A stretch of DNA of 64,000 nucleotides from Micromonospora thermarum (GTDB lineage Bacteria > Actinomycetota > Actinomycetes > Mycobacteriales > Micromonosporaceae). The DNA lies in assembly GCF_012034245.1 (NCBI RefSeq), contig NZ_JAATEO010000005.1, positions 62,001-126,000 of the forward strand, written 5' to 3'. The stretch's first letter is position 1. Every line of letters starts with the position of its first letter. Below, in pieces: positions 1 through 9,165 of the stretch. The notes under the pieces were generated by a model. The model was not told the DNA's origin. It saw only the letters and a program-made list of their open reading frames with translations, and searched no databases. Position numbers and translations under genes: made by a program.

Positions 1-1
1 C

Positions 2-1288
2 TTCATCTGCGAGCAGACCGAGCCGGAGAACGCTGTCGCCGCCGCACTCGCGCCACTGCCGATCGAGGAGGCGCTCGCCGGGGGTCTGGTCGAACGGCAC
101 GGTGACGGGCTGCGGATGGGCCTGGACCTGGAGCCGTACGGGGACGACTGGTGGGTACTCGCCGACGTGCCGGCGAGCGCCCGCCCCGGCCGTCCCCTGC
201 ACGCCGAGCACGTGCTCGGCATCGGCGGGGCGACCCAGACGCTGATCGGCGCGACCGTCCGGCGGCCGGTGGAGACCGCACTGGACCTGGGGACCGGCTC
301 CGGCGTCCAGGCCCTGCACCTGTCGACCCACGCGAGGAGGGTCACCGCCACCGACGTCTCCGAACGGGCACTGCGCTTCGCCGCCACCACCGCCGCCCTC
401 AACGGCCAGGACTGGGAGCTGCTGCGCGGCGACATGGTCGCCCCGGTCGCCGGCCGCCGCTTCGACCTGGTGGTGAGCAACCCGCCGTTCGTCGTCGGGC
501 CCGGCACCACCACGCACGTCTACCGCGACTCCGGCCGGGTCGGCGACGCGATCGGCGCGGAACTGGCCGCCGCCGCGCCGGGCCTGCTCACCGAGGGCGG
601 CACCATGCAGTACCTGGCCAACTGGGTGCACGTGGCCGGCGAGGACTGGGCCGAGCGGGTCACCGGCTGGTTCGCCGACACCGGGCTGGACGCCTGGGTG
701 ATCCAGCGCGAGGTCGCCGACCCGATGGCGTACGTCAACCTCTGGCTCACCGACGTCGGCGAGGCGGCCGACCCGCGGCGGATGGCCGAATGGCTGGACT
801 GGTTCGACGCGCACAAGATCGAGGCCATCGGCTTCGGCATCGTGTCGCTGCGCCGCGCCGGCCACGACGACCCGGTCGTCCGTGTCGAGGAGCTGCGCCA
901 GCGGGTGGAGGCGCCGCTCGGCGACCGCGTCGCGACGTGGTTCGACCGCCAGGACTGGCTCCGCGTACGCGGGACCGACGGCCTGCTCGCTTCGCGCTAC
1001 CGGGCCGCCGACGGCCTCCAGCTGCGGCAGGAGGCGACCATGGGCGACGAGGGCTGGGCCGTCGACCGGCAGGTGCTCGCCATGCCGCACGGCCTGCGCT
1101 GGACCGAGGAGATCGACCCCCTCGTCCTCGCCCTGGTCGGCGGGGCGGACGGGCGGCTGCCGCTGCGCGACCAGCTGGCCCTGCTCGCCGCCGCGCACGA
1201 CGTGGCACCCGAGGAGCTGGCCGAGGCGGCCGGCCCGATCGTGGCCCACCTGGTCGAGCGCGGCTTCATCGAGCCGGTGGACGCCTGA
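2..1288 (+). CDS. Class I SAM-dependent methyltransferase, HemK/RsmC-like (5' end outside window)
   Basis: The reading frame is open from the window edge with no start, so the N-terminus is missing. The visible part starts with a winged-helix-like stretch. It is followed by a Rossmann methyltransferase core with motif I (LDLGTGSG) and the motif NPPF. In N6-adenine and N5-glutamine methyltransferases, NPPF/NPPY holds the target amine. A further region of about 200 residues, ending in a Leu/Ala-rich helical tail, follows the core. This layout matches a family common in actinobacteria whose substrate is not established; RNA or protein glutamine are the reasonable options. It ends 64 bp before dtd on the same strand, and the two may be co-transcribed. 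The family call is solid and the substrate unknown. Confidence 0.8.
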   Translation, partial: FICEQTEPENAVAAALAPLPIEEALAGGLVERHGDGLRMGLDLEPYGDDWWVLADVPASARPGRPLHAEHVLGIGGATQTLIGATVRRPVETALDLGTGSGVQALHLSTHARRVTATDVSERALRFAATTAALNGQDWELLRGDMVAPVAGRRFDLVVSNPPFVVGPGTTTHVYRDSGRVGDAIGAELAAAAPGLLTEGGTMQYLANWVHVAGEDWAERVTGWFADTGLDAWVIQREVADPMAYVNLWLTDVGEAADPRRMAEWLDWFDAHKIEAIGFGIVSLRRAGHDDPVVRVEELRQRVEAPLGDRVATWFDRQDWLRVRGTDGLLASRYRAADGLQLRQEATMGDEGWAVDRQVLAMPHGLRWTEEIDPLVLALVGGADGRLPLRDQLALLAAAHDVAPEELAEAAGPIVAHLVERGFIEPVDA

Positions 1289-1352
1289 TGCCGGCGGCAG
1301 GGCCGACCGGGAGCGGCCGGGTCGCGGGCGGGCCGGCCGGGAGGGAAGGCTG

Positions 1353-1775
1353 ATGCGGGCGGTGGTGCAGACGGTCGGCCGGGCCAGCGTGACGGTCGAC
1401 GGCGCGGTGGTCGGCGCGATCGACGACGGCCTGCTGGTGCTGCTCGGCGTCACCCACAGCGACACCCCGCAGGTCGCCCAGACCATGGCCCGCAAGGTGC
1501 ACGAGCTGCGCATCCTGGACGACGAGCGGTCCGCCGCCGACACCGGCGCGCCGATCCTGGTGGTCAGCCAGTTCACCCTCTACGGCGACGCCCGCAAGGG
1601 CCGGCGACCGAGTTGGACGGCGGCCGCCCCGGCGGAGGCCGCGGAACCCCTGGTCACGGAGGTCGTGGAGGCGCTGCGGGCGCGCGGCGCCAAGGTGGAG
1701 ACCGGACGGTTCCGCGCGCACATGCTGGTCGAGAGCGTCAACGTCGGCCCCCGCACGATCCTCCTGGATCTCTGA
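1353..1775 (+). CDS. dtd: D-aminoacyl-tRNA deacylase
   Basis: A 140-residue protein, the usual Dtd length. It hydrolyses the ester between a D-amino acid (or glycine on a wrong tRNA) and tRNA, which recycles the tRNA. The signature SQFTLYGD is at residues 72-79. The cross-subunit Gly-Pro motif is present at 132-133, but its context is NVGPRT rather than the common NDGPVT. The family works as a homodimer in the cytosol. The ATG start begins the MRAVVQ family N-terminus and follows a purine-rich GGGAGGGAAGG. The larger open frame in this phase from about 882 is only a shadow of the methyltransferase gene. The gene is followed by a long palindrome and is convergent with a Spo0M-like gene. Confidence 0.93.
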   Translation: MRAVVQTVGRASVTVDGAVVGAIDDGLLVLLGVTHSDTPQVAQTMARKVHELRILDDERSAADTGAPILVVSQFTLYGDARKGRRPSWTAAAPAEAAEPLVTEVVEALRARGAKVETGRFRAHMLVESVNVGPRTILLDL

Positions 1776-1793
1776 GAACCCCGCCCGCATCCT

Positions 1794-1852
1794 TCGATCA
1801 TGAAGTTAGCGGGGGATGTCGCCCGTTCGGAACCCGCTAACTTCATGATCGA
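1794..1852. repeat. Perfect 20-bp inverted repeat in a convergent intergenic gap
   Basis: The arms 1794-1813 and 1833-1852 are exact reverse complements (TCGATCATGAAGTTAGCGGG and its complement), separated by 19 nt. The element fills the gap between the 3' ends of dtd and the spo0M-like gene. As RNA from either strand it would form a 20-bp hairpin, so a bidirectional terminator is the simplest role. The arm is AT-richer than the surroundings and carries GATC near its end, as do the elements at 10857 and 25792. It has no U-tract. Confidence 0.75.
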
Positions 1853-1864
1853 CGAGGAGTGGCC

Positions 1865-2653
1865 TCAGAAGAACAGGCCGCGGCGCTGGAGGGACTGGCG
1901 GAGCCAGGCGTCGAGCTGGGCGGTCCAGTCGGTGCGGTCGGCCGTCGCGTGGTCGACGGTGAAGCGGCCGAACGTGTCCCGGCCCTCGGTGAACAGGCCA
2001 CCCCGCTTGTCGAGCTCCAGGACGACCTGGATCTGCTGCGGGTCGGTCACGAAGGTGACCTCCAACTGCTTGATCGCGTTCGCGTACTGGGGCGCCGGGT
2101 AGAACTCGATCTCCTGATAGAAGGGCAGCGTCTGCCGTACGCCGTAGATGTGACCGCGCTCGACGTCGGCGCGGGCGAACCGGAAGCCCAGCCGGAGGAA
2201 GGCGTCCAGGATCCGCTCCTGGGACGGGAGCGGGTGCACGGCCACCGCGTCCAGGTCGCCCTTGTCGACCGCGCGCGCCACCTCCAGCTCCGTACGCAGA
2301 CCCATCGTCATGCCGTGCAGGTGCTGGCCGTACATCTCGGTGAGCGGCGTCTCCCAGGGCACGTCGAAGCGGAACGGGATGTCGTGCCGCTGCCCGGCCT
2401 CCAGCCGGAACGCGCCGGTGACGTGCTGGCGGTGGAACTCCTGCGTGGTCTCGTAGTTGTTGTCCCCGCTCTCCACCTCGACACGGGTGACCAGGCCGAG
2501 CGCCACGTACGTGACGTCGACCGGGTGGTCGCCGCCCGCGACGTGGACGGTCCCCTCCAGTTGGCCGCCGGGGCGGCAGTTCGGGTTCGCCAGGACGGTT
2601 TCCACCGACGGGCCGCCGACACCCATCGCCTGCATGAGCCGCTTGAAGACCAC
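1865..2653 (-). CDS. Spo0M/SpoOM-family protein (arrestin-like fold)
   Basis: A 262-residue protein of the sporulation-control family. The core shows [18 protein letters not shown] near the N-terminus, the [11 protein letters not shown] strand, and GMRTELEVA-like and VHPLP segments typical of SpoOM. In Bacillus, Spo0M affects sporulation and cell shape through an arrestin-like beta-sandwich; the biochemical role is unknown. The start was placed at GTG 2653 ([14 protein letters not shown]) because GGAGGG lies five bases upstream and the family begins there. An in-frame ATG at 2665 and a longer frame to 2761 add only non-family residues. A second, more divergent family member is at 50175-51104. 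The gene is convergent with dtd. Confidence 0.85.
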   Translation of the reverse strand: MVFKRLMQAMGVGGPSVETVLANPNCRPGGQLEGTVHVAGGDHPVDVTYVALGLVTRVEVESGDNNYETTQEFHRQHVTGAFRLEAGQRHDIPFRFDVPWETPLTEMYGQHLHGMTMGLRTELEVARAVDKGDLDAVAVHPLPSQERILDAFLRLGFRFARADVERGHIYGVRQTLPFYQEIEFYPAPQYANAIKQLEVTFVTDPQQIQVVLELDKRGGLFTEGRDTFGRFTVDHATADRTDWTAQLDAWLRQSLQRRGLFF

Positions 2654-2911
2654 GACGCCCTCCATCACCTGTGCCGAGGTTCGCCGGCGGTCGCCCCACT
2701 GGCCCGGTGCCGGCAGCCGGCCGCGCCGGCCGGTCGCTGGCACGGTAACCGGGACCGGCAAGGGCCACCCGTCGACGACACGCCCGATGGGATTCCTGTC
2801 GGGTCCCCGATCGCCTCACTCCCGTTTTACGCCCCGGCCGCCAAGCTGTTGTCAACCGGCACCACCGGGCCGGATCAGCGGCACAGACGTGGACACGGGG
2901 AGAGACGAAAG

Positions 2912-3928
<1,017 letters not shown>

Positions 3929-3940
3929 CGCGGGCGTCCC

Positions 3941-3975
3941 GACGACGGCCCCGGCGGTTCGCCGGGGCCGTCGTC
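3941..3975. terminator. Strong hairpin after the sigma factor gene
   Basis: Perfect 16-bp arms at 3941-3956 and 3960-3975 with a three-base loop. It lies 12 bases after the stop codon. There is no U-run, as is common in high-GC actinobacteria. Confidence 0.85.
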
Positions 3976-3986
3976 GTGCCCGGTGC

Positions 3987-4015
3987 TTGACCCGTCCCTC
4001 CGGACCAGATATAAA
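3987..4015 (+). promoter_or_regulatory. Consensus-like promoter of the arsR operon
   Basis: TTGACC (3987-3992) and TATAAA (4010-4015) are separated by exactly 17 bases. This is one of the best sigma-70 matches in the window. Transcription would start near 4022, giving a leader of about 24 nt that is almost entirely operator and ribosome-binding site. Confidence 0.7.
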
Positions 4016-4044
4016 CCAACTGGTTATAGAACCAGGAGGTTATA
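4010..4044. promoter_or_regulatory. Candidate ArsR operator overlapping -10, start site and RBS
   Basis: TATAAACCA at 4010-4018 faces TGGTTATA at 4021-4028, an inverted repeat with one extra A. A second set of half-sites, AACC at 4030-4033 and GGTTATA at 4038-4044, follows at once. This makes three or four TATAACC-type half-sites between the -10 box and the ATG at 4046. AGGAGG at 4034-4039 is the ribosome-binding site. A repressor bound here would block both polymerase and ribosome, consistent with autoregulation. Confidence 0.6.
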
Positions 4045-4045
4045 A

Positions 4046-4393
4046 ATGCCGGGGACGGACCTGGACGCGACGTTCGCCGCGCTGGCGGACCCGACGAGAC
4101 GTGCCATCCTCGCCCGGCTGGCCGCCGGCGAGGCCACCGTCACCGAACTCGCCGCGCCCTTCGCGATGAGCCAGCCGGCGGTCTCCAAACACCTCCGCGT
4201 CCTCGAACGGGCCGGGCTCGTCAGCCGCGGGCGGGACGGGCAGCGGCGGCCGTGCCGGCTGGAGGCCCGGCCGCTGCGGGACGCCACCGCCTGGCTCGCC
4301 GACTACCGGGACTACTGGGCCGAGAGCTACCAGCGCCTCGACGCCCTGCTCGACGAGCTGCGTGCCGCCGGGGACGCGGGCGGTTCCCGATGA
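4046..4393 (+). CDS. ArsR/SmtB-family winged-helix repressor
   Basis: A 115-residue regulator. The winged helix spans about residues 8-85, with LADPTRRAILARL as the first helices and SQPAVSKHLRVLERAGLVSR as the recognition helix plus wing. No cysteine or histidine cluster for metal sensing is visible. It therefore belongs with the ArsR proteins that pair with SRPBCC (AHSA1-like) partners rather than with metal sensors. Its stop overlaps the start of the SRPBCC-VOC gene (ATGA), so the pair is translationally coupled. The upstream promoter and palindromes indicate autorepression. The inducer is unknown. Confidence 0.88.
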   Translation: MPGTDLDATFAALADPTRRAILARLAAGEATVTELAAPFAMSQPAVSKHLRVLERAGLVSRGRDGQRRPCRLEARPLRDATAWLADYRDYWAESYQRLDALLDELRAAGDAGGSR

Positions 4394-5292
4394 GTACGGC
4401 CGACGACCCGCTGGTGGTGTCCGCTCCCGGCGACCGGGAGATCGTGCTCAGCCGGCTGTTCGAGGCGCCGGCGCACCTGGTCTTCGCCGCGTTCACCCGC
4501 CCCGAGCTGCTCCGCCGCTGGTACGGCGCTCAGGGCTGGCGGCTGGTCGAGTGCGAGGTGGACCTGCGGGTCGGTGGCCGCTGGCGGTTCGTGTCGCAGG
4601 GGCCGGACGGCGAGCGGATGGGCCAGGGTGGGGTGTACCGCGACATCGACCCGCCGCGCCTGCTGGTCGGCACCGAACTCTTCGACGACCAGTCCTACCC
4701 CGGCGAGACGCTGGTGCGGCACGAGTTCACCGAGCTGGCCGGACGTACGACCGTCACCACCACCCTCCGCTACGCGACCCCGGAGGGTCGCGACCGGGTG
4801 CTGCGGTACCCGATGGCCCGCGGCGTCTCCGAGAGCTTCACGCGGCTCGCCGAGCTGCTCGCAACGACGACATCAGGAGAGAGCATGAACTGGACCCTGG
4901 AAGTGGTGATCGTCCCGGTCTCCGACATCGACCGGGCCAAGGCGTTCTACGCCGACCAGCTCGGCTTCAACGTCGACCACGACACGGTGATCGACGACGA
5001 CACCCGCATCGTGCAGTTGACCCCGCCCGGCTCGGGATGCTCCATCGTGATCGGCAAGGGCGCCGTACCGGAGATGCCGCCCGGTTCGCTCAAGGGGCTC
5101 CAGCTCGTGGTGCCGGACCTGCACAAGGCGCGCGCGCAGCTCGTGGAGCGCGGCGTCGAGGTCAGCGAGATCCAGGTGCTGGGGAAGAACCCGAGTCCGG
5201 TGCCGGACCCGCTGGACAACGTCGGCTTCGTCTTCTTCAGCGACCCGGACGGCAACTCCTGGGGCGTCCAGCAGATCAGCAGCCGCGCCTGA
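4390..5292 (+). CDS. SRPBCC (AHSA1-like) - VOC family fusion protein
   Basis: The frame runs without a stop through two domains. Residues 1-160 are an SRPBCC/AHSA1 ligand-binding fold (RLFEAPAHLVFAAFTRPELLRRWYG and the C-terminal helix VSESFTRLAELLA). Residues 166-300 are a VOC/glyoxalase-like domain (VIVPVSDIDRAKAFYADQLGF, and SDPDGNSWGVQQ at the end). The second domain starts at an internal ATG (4885), preceded by AGGAGAG at a proper distance, so it may also be made alone as a 135-residue protein. In related operons arsR, SRPBCC and VOC genes usually stand apart, so this looks like loss of a stop codon or a true fusion. The substrate is unknown. The ATG overlaps the arsR stop. Confidence 0.85.
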   Translation: MSTADDPLVVSAPGDREIVLSRLFEAPAHLVFAAFTRPELLRRWYGAQGWRLVECEVDLRVGGRWRFVSQGPDGERMGQGGVYRDIDPPRLLVGTELFDDQSYPGETLVRHEFTELAGRTTVTTTLRYATPEGRDRVLRYPMARGVSESFTRLAELLATTTSGESMNWTLEVVIVPVSDIDRAKAFYADQLGFNVDHDTVIDDDTRIVQLTPPGSGCSIVIGKGAVPEMPPGSLKGLQLVVPDLHKARAQLVERGVEVSEIQVLGKNPSPVPDPLDNVGFVFFSDPDGNSWGVQQISSRA

Positions 5293-5328
5293 GGTGTGAT
5301 GCCCAGGCGTTGACAAGGCCCCGTCCGC

Positions 5329-7884
5329 TCACAGGCGGCGGGGGCCGGTGTCGGGGCGGGCGGCCGCCGAGCCGATCCGGACGGTCGCGTGCAGCACCGA
5401 CAGGCCGTCCGGGCGGGCCAGCACCGGGTTCAGCGTCAACGCCCGGACCCGGGGCTGCTCGTCGGCGAGCTGCCCGACCCGCAGCAGCAGATCCGCCAGC
5501 GCGGCCCGGTCCACCGGCGCCGCGCCCCGGTGGCCGCGCAGCAGCGGGGCCGCGCGCGGCTCGTCGACCAGCTCGGCCGCGTCGAGGTCGGTCAGCGGCA
5601 CCGCCCGCCACGCCCGGTCGCCGAGCAGCTCGGTGGCGACGCCGCCCAGGCCGAAGCCGACCACCGGCCCGAACGCCGGATCCTCCACCAGCTCGACCAC
5701 GCAGGCCACGCCGGGCGGGACCATCGGCTGGACCAGGACGTCCGCGCCGAACTCCGCCGACATCTCGGCGTACGCGCGCCGCACGGCCGCCTCGTCGGCC
5801 AGGTCGAGGCGGACCGCGCCGAGGTCCAGCCGGTGCCGCAGCCCGGGAGCGGAGGCCTTCAACGCCACCGGGAACCCCAGGTCGGCCGCGGCCTCGGCGG
5901 CCTCGTCCTCCGATGCGGCCGGCACCGACTCGACCACCTCGATGCCGTACGCGGCGAGGAGCCCGCCCGGATCGAGGGACTCGGGCCGCAGCGCCGCCTG
6001 CGCCCGGTCCCGGTCGACGTCGGGCAGCTCCGGCAGCGTCCCCGGTGGACGGCGCAGCCAGTCGGCGTACGCGGTGACCCGGCCCAGCGCGCGGACCGCC
6101 TCCTCCACGCTCGGGTACGCGGGCACCCCGGCCGGCGCGCGCCCGACCAGGAACGTCGCCACGGTGGGCTTGCCGGCGGCGGGCGCCGCGGGCAGGGCGG
6201 CGATGAAGTTCGCCTCGGTGTCCGGCAGTTGGCCGGGCAGCGGCGGCGCGAACACCGCCACCAGCGCGTCCACCGCCTCGTCGGCCGCCGCGGCGGCGAG
6301 GGCGTCGGCGAACTCGGCCGCCCCGGCGCGCGGGCCGACGTCGCGCGGGTACCCGTCGGCGAGGGTGAGCCCCTGTGCCGCGCAGGCGGTGGCGGCGAGC
6401 CCGGTCAGCGCCGAGGAGTTGCCCACCACACCCACCCGGTCGCCGGCGGGCAGCGGCTGGTTGGCCAGCAGCACACCGACGTCGAGCAGCTCGCTGACGG
6501 TGTCCACCCGGATCACGCCGGACTGGGTGAACAGCGCGCTGACCGCCACCTCGTCCGGCCCGGCGCGCTCGCCGACGCCGGGCGGGCGGGCCGGCGACGC
6601 CAACGCGACGATCGGCTTCTCCCGGCCGATCCGCCGGGCCAGCCGGGCGAACTTGCGCGGGTTGCCGAAGGTCTCCAGATACAACATGACCACGTCGGTG
6701 CCGGGGTCGTCCTGCCAGTACTGGAGCAGGTCGTTGCCGGAGACGTCGGCCCGGTTGCCCGCCGACACGAAGCTGGACAGGCCCAGCCCCCGCCGGTCCG
6801 CCTCGGCCAGCAGGGCCACCCCGAACGCGCCGGACTGGCTGAAGATCCCGACCCGGCCGGGCACCGGCAGCCGCGGGGCGAGCGTGGCGTTGAGGCGTAC
6901 GCCGGGGGCGGTGTTCGCCACCCCCAGGCAGTTCGGGCCGACGACCCGCATGCCCGCGGCGTGGGCCGCGCGGACCAGCCGGCGTTGCGCCGCCGCGCCC
7001 TCGCGGCCGGCCTCGGCGAAGCCCGCGCTGATGACGACCAGGCCGTGCGCTCCGGCGGCGGCCGCGTCGGCGACGACCGCCTCCGCCGCCTCCGGCGGCA
7101 CCGCCACCACGGCCAGGTCGACCGGCAGCCCGGAAGCCGCCGCCGAGGGGTACGCGGGCAGCCCGGCCACCGTCGTCGCGGTCGGATGCACCGGCACGAC
7201 CGTGCCGGTGAAGCCGTAGTCGCGCAGGTGCCCGAGGACCGCCGCCCCGACGCCCTGCCCGGTGGCACTGGCGCCGTAGACGGCGACGCCGCCCGGAGCG
7301 AGCAGCCGGGCCACGGACCGCGCCTCGGTGCGGTGCTCCCGGCCCCGCTGCACCTCCAGCGTGGCCTCGGTCGGGGCGATCGGGAAGGTCAGGTGGACCA
7401 CGCCGTCGGCGAACTGGCGCTGCACCTGGTACCCGAAGTCGGAGAAGACCCGCAGCATCGCGCCGTTGGCGGGCAACACCTCGGCGACGAAGCTCATGAT
7501 GCCGGACCGGCGGGCCGCGTCGGCCAGGTGCTCCAGCAGCACCGATCCGATGCCCCGGCCCTGGTAGGCGTCCTCCACCACGAACGCCACCTCGGCCTCC
7601 GGCGACTCCGGCCCGAGCCGCTCGTACCGGCCGACCGCGACGATCTGGTCGCCGGCGAGGACGACGAACGCCTCCCGGTCCCGGTGGTCGACGTTGACGA
7701 AGCGCTGGAGGTCGCGCTCCGGGATCCGGGGGTACGGCGAGAAGTAGCGCAGGTAGCGGGTGCGCTCGGAGAAGCGCGAGTGCATCGCGACGATGCCCGG
7801 CGCGTCCGACGGCTGGATCGGCCGCAGTTGGACGGTCGTGCCGTCGCTGAGCAGCACGTCCACCGGTTGGTCCACTGTGGTCAT
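5329..7884 (-). CDS. GNAT acetyltransferase fused to ADP-forming acyl-CoA synthetase (Pat-type protein acetyltransferase)
   Basis: An 851-residue protein. The N-terminal GNAT domain (about 13-190) carries the acetyl-CoA loop YQGRGIGSVLL. It is followed by a CoA-binding Rossmann domain (GGVAVYGASA), a succinyl-CoA-ligase-like middle (FSQSGAFGVALL) and a C-terminal ATP-grasp domain. The order GNAT-first matches the Streptomyces PatA type; E. coli PatZ has GNAT last. Family members acetylate lysines of acetyl-CoA synthetase and other enzymes, and the synthetase part is usually a sensor without catalysis. ATG 7884 was chosen as the start of MTTVDQPVDVLL; upstream in-frame sequence is a shadow of acuC. 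It lies 23 bp downstream of acuC, the matching deacetylase. Confidence 0.88.
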   Translation of the reverse strand: MTTVDQPVDVLLSDGTTVQLRPIQPSDAPGIVAMHSRFSERTRYLRYFSPYPRIPERDLQRFVNVDHRDREAFVVLAGDQIVAVGRYERLGPESPEAEVAFVVEDAYQGRGIGSVLLEHLADAARRSGIMSFVAEVLPANGAMLRVFSDFGYQVQRQFADGVVHLTFPIAPTEATLEVQRGREHRTEARSVARLLAPGGVAVYGASATGQGVGAAVLGHLRDYGFTGTVVPVHPTATTVAGLPAYPSAAASGLPVDLAVVAVPPEAAEAVVADAAAAGAHGLVVISAGFAEAGREGAAAQRRLVRAAHAAGMRVVGPNCLGVANTAPGVRLNATLAPRLPVPGRVGIFSQSGAFGVALLAEADRRGLGLSSFVSAGNRADVSGNDLLQYWQDDPGTDVVMLYLETFGNPRKFARLARRIGREKPIVALASPARPPGVGERAGPDEVAVSALFTQSGVIRVDTVSELLDVGVLLANQPLPAGDRVGVVGNSSALTGLAATACAAQGLTLADGYPRDVGPRAGAAEFADALAAAAADEAVDALVAVFAPPLPGQLPDTEANFIAALPAAPAAGKPTVATFLVGRAPAGVPAYPSVEEAVRALGRVTAYADWLRRPPGTLPELPDVDRDRAQAALRPESLDPGGLLAAYGIEVVESVPAASEDEAAEAAADLGFPVALKASAPGLRHRLDLGAVRLDLADEAAVRRAYAEMSAEFGADVLVQPMVPPGVACVVELVEDPAFGPVVGFGLGGVATELLGDRAWRAVPLTDLDAAELVDEPRAAPLLRGHRGAAPVDRAALADLLLRVGQLADEQPRVRALTLNPVLARPDGLSVLHATVRIGSAAARPDTGPRRL

Positions 7885-7907
7885 GGCAGGCGGCCCTTTC
7901 ACCGGCC

Positions 7908-9089
7908 CTAGTCGCGGGGGTCGTGCGGGTCGAGCCCCAGCAGCGGAAACACCGTCCGGCGGGTGGCGGCGATGGCGCGGTCCACCGAGTTCGGCTCGCC
8001 CGAGGGCTGCCACGGCTCGTACGACGGGTCTGCGTCGTCGGTCATGCGCAGCGGGATCTCCCGACCGGGACAGCGGGCGGCGGCAAGCTCCCGCCACGCG
8101 GGCGGCGTCAGCGTGGCCGGGTCGAGCGGGTCGCCGGTGGCCACCGCGAGCAGGTGTGTCCACGCCCGGGGCACGGCCTCGACCAGTGCGTACCCGCCGC
8201 CGCCGGTGGCGACCCACCGGCCCTCGCACAGCTCGTCGGCCAGCGCCCGCAGGGCGATGTACGTGGCGCGCTGCCCGTCGACGGACAGGTGCAGGTCGGC
8301 GAGCGGGTCAAGCCGGTGCGCGTCCGCGCCGCACTGGGTGACCAGGATCTCCGGCTGGAACGCGCGCAGCACCGACGGCACGATCGCGTGGAACGCCCGC
8401 TGCCAGCCGGCGTCGTCGACACCCGGCGGCAGCGGCACGTTGACCGCGGTGCCCTGCGCCTCCGGGCCGCCGGTCTCGTCGGGGAACCCGGTGCCCGGGA
8501 ACAGCGCGAGCGGGGTCTCGTGCAGGCTCACCGTGAGCACCCGCGGGTCGTCCCAGAAGGTCTTCTGCACCCCGTCGCCGTGGTGGACGTCCACGTCGAC
8601 GTACGCGACCCGGCGCGCGCCCAGGTCGAGCAGGCGGGCGATCGCCACCGCCGGGTCGTTGTAGACGCAGAAGCCGGCGGCCCGCGCCGGCATGGCGTGG
8701 TGCAGCCCGCCGGCCACGTTGACCGCCCGGCGCGCGTCGCCCCGCCAGACCGCCTCGGCCGCGGTCGCCGACGCGCCCGCGATCAGCGCGCTGGCCTCGT
8801 GCATGCCCTCGAAGACCGGGTTGTCGGAGGTGCCCAGCCCGAACCCGGCGAAGAGCGGATCGCGCGGGGCGGCGCGGACGGCCTCCAGGTAGCGGGGATC
8901 GTGCACCCGGGTCAACAGGTCGTCGTCGGCCGGCTCCGGCTTGACCAGCCGGACCCCCGGCCGCTCCAGGACGCCCAGCTCCCGGGCCAGCGCGACGGTC
9001 AGCTCCACGCGGACCGGGTCGAGGGGGTGGTCACCCATGTCGTAGGCGAGCAGCGCCTCGTCCCACACCACCACTGTGTCGTCCGACAT
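7908..9089 (-). CDS. acuC: AcuC-type class I histone deacetylase-like lysine deacetylase
   Basis: A 393-residue member of the arginase/deacetylase superfamily. GGLHHAMPARAAGFCVYND carries the charge-relay histidines and VDVDVHHGDG the zinc-binding Asp-His pair. The glycine-rich TGGGGYAL loop lines the active site. Known AcuC proteins remove acetyl groups from lysines, reactivating acetyl-CoA synthetase. Here it sits directly upstream of a GNAT-type acetyltransferase in one apparent transcript, so eraser and writer are co-expressed. ATG 9089 (MSDDTVVVWDEAL) was selected as the family-like start; the ribosome-binding site is weak. Confidence 0.92.
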   Translation of the reverse strand: MSDDTVVVWDEALLAYDMGDHPLDPVRVELTVALARELGVLERPGVRLVKPEPADDDLLTRVHDPRYLEAVRAAPRDPLFAGFGLGTSDNPVFEGMHEASALIAGASATAAEAVWRGDARRAVNVAGGLHHAMPARAAGFCVYNDPAVAIARLLDLGARRVAYVDVDVHHGDGVQKTFWDDPRVLTVSLHETPLALFPGTGFPDETGGPEAQGTAVNVPLPPGVDDAGWQRAFHAIVPSVLRAFQPEILVTQCGADAHRLDPLADLHLSVDGQRATYIALRALADELCEGRWVATGGGGYALVEAVPRAWTHLLAVATGDPLDPATLTPPAWRELAAARCPGREIPLRMTDDADPSYEPWQPSGEPNSVDRAIAATRRTVFPLLGLDPHDPRD

Positions 9090-9165
9090 GCGCTCATCGT
9101 CGCACGAGGACCGGCGACGGCCGGGGCACGCGCTGCGCGCGTGGCTGATGTCGATGCGGCCGAGG

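Noticed and set aside
4860..4890. Frameshift between the SRPBCC and VOC parts
   Set aside because: The frame is continuous, the SRPBCC C-terminal helix is intact up to the junction, and nothing in the local bases shows an insertion or deletion; fusion is simpler.
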